The notes below the pieces were generated by a model. That model saw nothing but the letters and a program-made list of their open reading frames with translations. It was not told the origin of the DNA and did not search any database. Of a stretch of 64,000 nt of DNA, positions 55,541 through 64,000 are shown piece after piece. Source of the stretch: Bolinopsis microptera (taxonomy: Eukaryota; Ctenophora; Tentaculata; Lobata; Bolinopsidae); the NCBI RefSeq assembly GCF_026151205.1, contig NC_087082.1, positions 653,501 to 717,500 of the forward strand, in the 5' to 3' direction. The position numbers and the translations under genes were made by a program. The stretch's first letter is position 1. Every line of letters begins with the position of its first letter.

Positions 55541-57449
55541 TGAGAACAACCAATTTTTTAAGAAAACAACAATTTAATTAGTTCTCAATTAAAGCAGACA
55601 AAAATATATTTCATATATATATAACTAGCACGAACTTTAGATAGATTATCTTAGGGGACTTGGAGTTGCAAGAGATTGACTAAAAACCCCACCCCCCCCC
55701 CCCCCCCCCTACTAATAACTTTTACAAAGTACAACGCTTCGAGAAGAATTTCAGGTGTGATACAGGATTCGGAGAGTGCAGACCAAAAGTTTACGACCCA
55801 CTTTCGCCTCATGCGTTCTTGGTTGGTAGAAATTTATGCAAACTTAGGATCGTTTATACTCCAAGGTCCCTTTCTTAAAGTGAAAGTAGTTTTACTATGT
55901 CTAGAGTTAGCATTCGTCAATTAATAACATATCAATATAATCAATATCAATACCAGATAAACTACGAATATTTATTACATATCACTTAATTCATTCCGAT
56001 AAAAAATTTTATAAATTTAGATATTAAACTTATCTAAAACATTACAACTAATGTTTAAAAGCGCCCAAAATCGATTGAAAGATTTTATTGTCTAATAGTT
56101 ACAAATCTTTGATAGTAAAGTAAGTGTGTGCGCTGCTATTCAGATTTGATTACTGCAATTAAAATTGTTTTGGAGTCCAAGTATCTTTTTAAGTCAGCTG
56201 CCTGTGCTTTATTAATAGTGCTGTGGTTCTCAGTTTTTTCAAATCTATTGACGTGTCTGAGCAATTGCTGAAGTTAAATTTTTTTATGAACAGCGATTTC
56301 CAAAGCTTGCTGCATTAAACAAAATGGTATTTGATTTATTTAGGGAATAACCATTAGATCGTTGCACGGTTTTGAAATGTGATTGCTCATAAGGGAGTAT
56401 GGGCAGTGGTACTGATAATCTTAGAGAATTCTAACTACAGTGATATTTGTACAAGTTTTGGCTGTAAGAATTTTTAATTTATTATAAATGGGTTTTGTTT
56501 GCTCCTTTTCAACGTGTTTATGGTTAGTTTTTGGCAATTACCGTATGGTTTGTACGGGCACATGTGATTGTTTTTCTAAATATGAGTCAGGTCGCAAAAA
56601 GATCCCTTATACAGTGCTTCTGTGTGATGAAACGAACTATATTGGACCGTTCTTGCGGACAACACCCCAAACACTTAACCATAATCTGGAGATGAGTGAT
56701 TCAAAAAGAGCATTTCTATTTTCATATATAGTTCAGAAGGTATCGGTGCCGAATTCGCAGATTGCACCAGTCGTCATAGATCGCAGTTTTTTACGATGAA
56801 GTGCATGTGGCAATCCAGTTTAGCTTACTATCTATAACAAACACCTATGGATGTGGTATCCTTGACTTTAGTAATAACCTTACCATTGATGAATATTGAT
56901 CTTGATTCATTAGCAGGATAGACGTCCGTTTTTTTTGTTTTTAGGTTTTCGACTTAATTGTTTTGTTTTAGACCAAAAGGATATTTGAGTGTTAAGTGTT
57001 AACGACTAAGTATGAGTTGGAACGATATACAAGTAAAATGCAGGGCTCCGAACCCGAAGTTTCAAGATAAATATATGCAGCATCGTTAGGGTAAATTGAA
57101 CCAAAACTAAACAAATCAAAATTAACATACCATTTAAATCGATTAGATATTATTTAGGTGTTATGTAAGTGCAAACATTTTCATATATTATTGAACTCAA
57201 GTTTGCATGTTAAGCCCAAATTAAGATTCCCATTTAATGTGTATATATAATATATATACATATCTAATACTGTTAGTGTTACCGTATTATCATTGACTAA
57301 ACACTATCAATCATGATAAATTGATTTTATTTCTTTTTGCTGAAATTATTGATTCGTCTGCTTTTTTTCAATAGTTCCGTCTCTTATTAGCAAGCTTACT
57401 ACTTTACTAGTTAAGATTGTTCTCGTTAAAGTAAAAGTCATTATAAAGG
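55541..57449. other. intergenic, no gene recognised
   Basis: C-rich run near 55690-55710. A 103-codon frame at 56488-56799 has a hydrophobic start followed by a Cys-rich stretch but no family match and no supporting context. Confidence 0.4.
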
Positions 57450-57458
57450 TCTTATGTG

Positions 57459-57997
57459 TAGGGCCTGTCGTGATATCATGGATCGCTTAGGTTCCACCAG
57501 GATCTGGTAGTCCTCATAATTCTGCGGCCTCTATGTGTCGTCATCTCGCACAACTCCGAAAAACCGTTGTGAGTTTGGCATGTGAAAATTTGCAGCCCTC
57601 CAGACATCGATTGGGTTAACGAGTTGTCGTACGTCACCTCAAGATCGGGTGACAGGGGGCTGAACAGGCCAGAACCCAATTGATTGGGTCTGAGGTCACG
57701 TGATTATGAGCCTGAGGTCACGTGACTATGATGTCACCAGAGCTCGTTCTCCGTTTCCCGCTCTTTGGACCAGGTGAGCTTGCATGCTTGTGAAAGTGGG
57801 TGTAAGTACAGCTGTACTGTAGTTACATCCAATTACCCCTAATAGAATGAAGATTTATTTTCTGACAGAAAGCTAGAAATTTACCAAAATATCGACTTTG
57901 TTCAAAATTTATTTTGATGATCACTCCTAACCTAAAATTGCACGAGAAATCGATTAAACTTGGTTTCAGAACTCAACAATGCTTCCTTATGCCTTAA

Positions 57998-58030
<33 letters not shown>

Positions 58031-60571
58031 CACCCTGATTTTTTTGTGAAACTTAGTTTCGAGATAGCAGTTAACCAACAAACTAGGACCGGTGACCGAA
58101 CTTTTGAGGGGGTCCCGGACCCCAACCGCCAAACGGTGCCGCGGGGCAGCCACGCCCATATTTGGTCCAAATCAGGCCCAATTTAGCCAAATACCCTGAA
58201 CATGCCCAAAACCCAATTTTAGGTGCTATTTTTGTAGCTAGTGGTCCCCTGAACTCGTATATGAATTTTCATCAAGATTGGACAAAAAATGACTGAGTTA
58301 TGAGCCAAAAACCATATGACCATATTTGGGCATACGCACCAAATTGATCGATTTTGGCCCATAAATTGGTCAAATATGAATATTTTTGAATGAAACCAAC
58401 TTTATATGGAAGGTAAGCCTATACTACACATTCTCTATGATTATCAGCTCAATATCTACCTAACTGTGGATTCTGTGTTCAAATAGTTGCAAAAAATGAA
58501 CAAAATCGCCCATATATCAGTTCGCGATATTTGCAAAACTGACTTCGCTCAAAACAATAGAACTCAATAGGGTTTCAATATTTTTTTCATGAAATTTTCA
58601 GAATCGACGTAGAATCGCCTCATGACCTTAAGTTTTGTATTAGAATTTTAAGTTAGGCCTTTAACAAAATTTGGCGGCCAAATTCTGAAAAATGCCCGAT
58701 ATTCTTCAACGGTTGAAAAATTCGAATCGTATGGTTAAGTAAGAATTTTCATTGTGTCTTATCGAAAGTGAATGAGAGAAACACTTGTGACAATTTTATT
58801 TACTGGTCCTCTTATTTGTAAAGCTATCCTGAAGCTCTGCGCTCTTTTCCTTCTCTCATCCTGCCAGCTCTTCTACACAGCAGTTATTGGGAGAATTACG
58901 ACGTGGCTGCGTTGTTGTCCAGCAAGTAAGTTTAAAGTTATGGTTGTTAAATTCCTTGAACTTCTAATGTCCTATGATCTTGCCAAAGGCGTAGATATAG
59001 CGCGCATACGCCTACCGTATGATCAGCTGTTGTCGAGACCTCAAAAAGAAATAACAGTCAACCAAATCTGACTGAGAAAAACTCGACTACATAGAGCACC
59101 TGCAAGGGTGGTGTTCTAATTGGTGCGCGTTGGTAGTAAATGAAGTTTTGACACATGTCCCTAAAGCGATTTCATTTAATGAAGTTTTAATCGAAGCAAG
59201 GTCGACCTCAAAGAATTACTTAACTCAGGCATGAAGCAATTCGTAACTCAAACTGAGAAATATGCCCGCACGTGCCACGTTTGTATACTGACCAGTCCAC
59301 CACAAATGAACACATAAAAGGTGATCTGAAAATTGAAACTAGTTTGATTCGCAATCTCTCGGTTCAACAGAAATGGCGGTCTCGTGATATAAGTTGTTCC
59401 GTGCAAAGCACAATTGAACTGCTTCCCGAATCCAACTATAATGAGTATTAAACTTGGTCCGTAGTCTTCGTGGAATTGGATAGATCTTATAATTCAATTC
59501 GTGGTGGTCCCGTGACTGTCAAACATAGGGCTTAGACGGGTTCCTGCTAGTAGACTTGAACCTGTCGACCATACGATTCGTTGATTTTTTGTAAAAATTG
59601 AACTTACATTTATAAAATGCCGATATTCTTCAAATGTTGAAAAATTCCGATCTTATGGTTAAGTAAGAATTTTCATTGTGTCTTATCGAAAGTGAATGAG
59701 AGAAACACTTGTGACAATTTTATTTACTGGTCCTCTTATTTGTAAAGCTATCTCAATACATTCAATGACAAAGTGTGATAACCGTTAAAACAGGGGTCGA
59801 ATTCACAAAATAACGTAAACCGTTGATTTAAAGCAATCGCCGCTCCTGTCTCTTGATTGCTGATGATGATCAGGAACGCATGACGTATAAATATCATCAC
59901 GACGATTATGGTCACTCGAAATCGACCCGTTAAGAATGCAATGTAAGTGCGATGGTTTTTTTTGTGCATTTGTTACCTGTTACTAATAATCCACAGGATC
60001 AAAATGTTTATTGTATCGATATAAAATGGATTTTAAGGCATAAGGAAGCATTGTTGAGTTCTGAAACCAAGTTTAATCGATTTCTCGTGCAATTTTAGGT
60101 AGGAGTGATCATCAAAATAAATTTTGAACAAAGTCGATATTTTGGTAAATTTCTAGCTTTCTGTCAGAAAATAAATCTTCATTCTATTAGGGGTAATTGG
60201 ATGTAACTACAGTACAGCTGTACTTACACCCACTTTCACAAGCATGCAAGCTCACCTGGTCCAAAGAGCGGGAAACGGAGAACGAGCTCTGGTGACGTCA
60301 TAGTCACGTGACCTCAGGCTCATAATCACGTGACCTCAGACCCAATCAATTGGGTTCTGGCCTGTTCAGCCCCCTGTCACCCGATCTTGAGGTGACGTAC
60401 GACAACTCGTTAACCCAATCGATGTCTGGAAGGCTGCAAATTTTCACATGCCAAACTCACAACGGTTTTTTCGGAGTTGTGCGAGATGACGACACATAGA
60501 GGCGCAGAATTATGAGGACTACCAGATCCTGGTGGAACCTAAGCGATCCATGATATCACGGACAGGCCCTA
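57459..60571. mobile_element. 3.1-kb element with ~540-bp TIRs and 9-bp TSD
   Basis: Arms 57459-57998 and about 60034-60571 are near-perfect inverted copies starting TAGGGCCTGTC and GTGATATCATGG. Both sides are flanked by TCTTATGTG (57450-57458 and 60572-60580). Long TIRs with a 9-bp duplication are the hallmark of Mutator-like elements. The 2-kb interior has no transposase. It holds a G29 run at the inner edge of the left arm and two ~140-bp direct repeats. Confidence 0.88.
58688..59753. repeat. pair of ~140-bp direct repeats inside the TIR element
   Basis: 58688-58829 and 59615-59753 share GGTTAAGTAAGAATTTTC and GAATGAGAGAAACACTTG with few differences, about 926 bases apart. Confidence 0.85.
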
Positions 60572-60580
60572 TCTTATGTG

Positions 60581-61230
60581 AGACAGATAGCAATCTTACA
60601 TGAGATTGCAGCAACTGTGTCGTTTGTTAACCGATATCAGTTTGTCCATGAAGGGTCAGACACTCTACAAAAGTTGAGGCATGTTGGTCTTAAAATGGGT
60701 GATGTGGGCTGCCTTTGCAAACCTGTTATGAGATCTCCGCTGTTATTATGCCAATGAGACAACATTTTGAAAACAACTTACTTTACAACTGAATTGTCAG
60801 ATATTTAACACTCGGATTTTATGACTACAGCCTTTACCATTTAATGTTTAATAGGACTTGTATCAATTGAATGTCCACACATTAATGAAATCGGTTGAAA
60901 AACGGTCCAAATCATTGAAAAAGCGATTAGCAAGCGAGACGGCAAGTGTAAACTACTTCAGGATTAGTAATCACTCACTCAATAACCAGAAAAACAAGAA
61001 ACTGGTTACTAACAGAGCTGTCTCAAATTGCAAGGTTGCATGCGGCTACGCGTGGTTGCATGCGGCTCAGTACTCACTCAACATCACCATAGCAAAATCA
61101 CCATAGCATAAGCACAAGAAATCCCATTCTTGATTCGACAATTAAAATATTGCACATTTCGCTAAGTGTGGACTCAAACTTGGTGATGGGATAGTTTTAC
61201 TCTATTTTTAATCCCCCCCGCCCCCCCCCC

Positions 61231-61264
<34 letters not shown>

Positions 61265-61913
61265 TTATTTGAATTATACTTTTGGCTTACCAACTCCGGT
61301 AGCCGTATGCATTGCTGCTGTAACTCATTTACGACACTCATTTTCGGATAAGCGTCAAATATTTCTTCGTTTCTATGAAAAATAAGTATATATAGACGGC
61401 CACGTAGTCAGTCCTATCACACCATGTTCAAATACAGAAATAGAGAGCTGGAGTTTTTAATAGATACATTTTATCGGGGAGTTAGAAATTCTGGGATTTG
61501 ATAAGCGTGGGAAAAATTCGAATTTCGCGTCTTAACAGAATTATTACAAATAAAATACTGACATTTAATCTTAAATCACTGCTCATTTTGATCACAATCC
61601 TTTCAGGTTTCCTAATGATCCAAGAATCATCTCGATTCAAGTTTCAAATACCTATTGAAACCCACGGAAAGATTGTATAATTTATCTGTGAAAACGTGAC
61701 GTCTCTTCAACAGAACACATCATGTACGCTGCACGGTACGATTTTAACTTTCATGTGCTAAGATGTACTATATCTTACTAAAATTGCTTTCACTTATTTG
61801 GTACCGACCAACAGTCTTACACTCAGATAGCTACTTTCTCACTTTTTATCGATGTTACTAGAGCTCTAGAAGTGTGAATCTCATACTCACTGTCTCCGAC
61901 CTTATAGGTGTCG
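60581..61913. other. intergenic, no gene recognised
   Basis: Contains a long C-rich tract at 61207-61264. Short open frames (60858-61106, 61498-61680) have no recognised domain. Confidence 0.4.
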
Positions 61914-62080
61914 TATTACTTACATTGGGGTGCCAATGTTTAGTGTGTATATATTCGATAGTGATAATGATTGATCAATACGAGCATAGAGGGTGTTTAT
62001 TGAATATACCTCGTATAAGATCCAAATTTTACGCTGCTGAAAACTTCTTCATTAGTATTTGCAACCCACTAGAAATGCCA
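61914..62080. repeat. dispersed repeat B, first copy
   Basis: Shares GTTTAGTGTGTATATATTCG and CTGAAAACTTCTTCATTAGT with 63853-64000. Confidence 0.85.
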
Positions 62081-62499
62081 AGTTTGCCTATTTGATTCTG
62101 CAATTGTAGAACGTTTGACCCTCAATACAATCTTATTTTTTTTTCAGCTCAGAGTTTTTCCAAGTTTATTTAACTTCTAATTCTGATAGAAAGCCTACAG
62201 TTACATTTACTAAGTACACGGACTGTACAGAGAAGCAAACTTCATCTTTAAAATTTGAGGCAGTGACAGTGGTTAATTTTAGAATATTTGCAGTTTTTCT
62301 CCAATTAATTAGACACGATTGAAGGGTCGATACATATAACCTGTTTTCGCTCTTCAATAGATATAACATAGTATGATAGATTGATAGCTATAGTATATTG
62401 AAACATAGTAATATGAGACTAGGAGTTCCTACACGCTAATGTATATCTATACTGTACCCTCGACATGAGTACTGACTGCTGAGATGATACAACTGCTTT

Positions 62500-62675
62500 T
62501 ATTAACACAATATAAATATTTCATTGCAATATAATTTATTTTACATACTGTAGTTTGCGTACTTACTATAGATTATCTCAAAGAATAATTAGCGTGCTTG
62601 CAAGACCAGTTGGTATTTTAGCACGCTTTATTCACTGCTACCCATTCAACCATTCCAACACATCTTGTTAATGAT
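62500..62675. repeat. dispersed repeat A, first copy
   Basis: Shares ATATTTCATTGCAATAT and CTGCTACCCATTCAAC with 63700-63850. Its right end is interrupted by the 62676-63566 element. Confidence 0.85.
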
Positions 62676-63566
62676 CCTTATCGGACCTTATTTGGACGGA
62701 CATTACATGAACGGACATAATTATGAACGGACATTAATATGAACGCTCGAAGGCATTCAAAACCATCAAAAATCCGAATTTTTTTGACTTTTTTCAATTT
62801 CATCAAATGATTTTTAAATCCATTTTTTATACAGTAAGTAAGAAAAGCAGTCATTAAACAGTAAAAATGTTAAAGTATGTGTACATGATGATGATCAGTG
62901 TCTAATATCACATATCATCTTCATCAAATGGGTTTTCGTGCATGAAATAGTCCATGCTTAAAGCATCAGTGATTTCTAGCTTTATGGAAACCCTCTTTTA
63001 TCAAACTACCCCAGTCCTGCATTTCAGTGTTAACTTTTACAAGCCATCGGCGGTAAGTGGTTTTATTCTTAGACAACTTTAGGTTAACCTAACATCACGT
63101 GGAGCTTTCCTAACACTGTTTCATTACCTCCCCTGAGAAATATGAACTATAACAACGTCGGACAATGTCCTTGGCAACACGATTTACCGTAATATCTAGA
63201 GGCTGGAACAAGTTTGTCATGTTATGTTGGCGGGGACTAGCTCATGAACTATGTTGTTGAGTGCTATATTTTCGTTGACTTTTTCCGCCAAGTGACCTTG
63301 AAAAGATCATATACGTAGTCAGGTTTTCTGTGCCTCGGCAGACCAAGGAGAACCTTTCCGTCGTTAACTTACGGCACAATAAAGTTCTCATAGTTGTCAT
63401 ATTCTGGACAAAAAGTTCGAAATGGAAACATTTTTGAACAAATTTCAACGGACTTTAGGTTGGACGGACATTAATTGAACCGACTTTATTTGAAACGGAC
63501 ATTAAGATGAACGCTAGGGCCCTCCAGCGTACAAGTAACTGTCCGTCCAAATAAGGTCCGATAAGG
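62676..63566. mobile_element. 891-bp TIR element, with related empty site in the window
   Basis: Perfect 27-base TIRs begin CCTTATCGGACCTTATTTGG. Subterminal GAACGGACATTA words are repeated at both ends. The paralogous sequence at 63786-63865 reads straight through CTTGTTAATAATAGTACC, without the insert. No recognisable transposase. The TSD is at most one or two bases. Confidence 0.85.
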
Positions 63567-63699
63567 TAGTACCATTTGAACCGGTATTACTGCCCGAGAT
63601 TAAAAGACAAGATCGTTATCTGAGCCCAACTTCTAGTTATTTCTTAATTAGCCTTGTCAACAACAGTGTTGAAATAGTGATCAAATAAAATTAGCTCTA

Positions 63700-63850
63700 C
63701 TTTTATCAACACAATGATCAATATTTCATTGCAATATGATTTACTTTACTTACTGTATTTTGCTTACTTATAGATTTTTAAGGATTACACTTAACCTACT
63801 GCTACCCATTCAACATTCCATCCCATCTTGTTAATAATAGTACCATTTGA
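63700..63850. repeat. dispersed repeat A, second copy (empty site)
   Basis: Homologous to 62500-62675 plus the bases right of the 62676-63566 element, continuous here. Confidence 0.85.
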
Positions 63851-63852
63851 AC

Positions 63853-64000
63853 ACTTACATTGGGTGCCAGTGTTTAGTGTGTATATATTCGGTATTGATA
63901 ATATGCGAGCATAGAGGGTGTTTATTGAATTACCTCGCATAATATTCAAATATTTACGCCTCGCTGCTGAAAACTTCTTCATTAGTATTTGCACCCACTG
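63853..64000. repeat. dispersed repeat B, second copy
   Basis: Homologous to 61914-62080; runs to the window edge. A and B are adjacent here but separated at the first locus. Confidence 0.85.

Overview
This is a eukaryotic, almost certainly metazoan, window: AT-rich, gene-poor and dominated by tandem repeats and short transposons. The main genes are a many-exon anoctamin (TMEM16) gene with canonical GT-AG introns, a 5'-truncated tandem copy of it, and one intronless NERD-nuclease/helicase gene. Interstitial TTAGGG repeats fit a metazoan telomere type. I cannot name the species; a non-bilaterian animal such as a cnidarian is a guess from repeat style and protein divergence.

Layout. 1-4063: a NERD plus superfamily-1 helicase gene (+), split by one frameshift and bracketed by ~130-bp direct repeats. 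5432-10891: exactly 140 copies of a 39-bp satellite. 11471-29714: anoctamin copy 1 (-), 23 exons reconstructed with every phase compatible (about 1,096 residues; the first exon is uncertain). Its introns hold many minisatellites, several of which begin exactly at an exon-intron junction. 29.9-38.4 kb: intergenic minisatellites (24, 34, 29, 16, 10 and 20 bp) and small elements. 38511-38720: a short element with terminal inverted repeats (TIRs), a (TTAGGG)n core and a 10-bp target-site duplication (TSD). 38821-41481: a 2.66-kb palindrome with GAGTCCGCC-rich arms and a 6-bp TSD. 41612-47340: anoctamin copy 2 (-), carrying exons 12-23 plus part of exon 11 with no frame damage; its intron 20 holds a truncated LINE inside a copy-specific 43-bp array. 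47.4-64 kb: no recognised host gene; a decayed LINE, a mariner-like TIR element, a 3.1-kb element with 540-bp TIRs and a 9-bp TSD, and an 0.89-kb TIR element whose related empty site lies about 1 kb away.

The most interesting pattern is in the anoctamin introns. The tandem arrays are not randomly placed. At exons 9, 10, 13, 14, 15 and 16 of copy 1, and at exon 20 of copy 2, the repeated unit contains the splice site, usually with adjoining exon bases. The arrays therefore multiply 3' or 5' splice sites up to about 84-fold. Where the paralogous junction is present it carries a single site, so these expansions post-date the duplication and look like an ongoing process of intron growth by tandem duplication across splice junctions.

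Both anoctamin copies have also lost most of the acidic residues that bind Ca2+ in ANO1, so the protein is probably not a conventional Ca2+-gated channel or scramblase.
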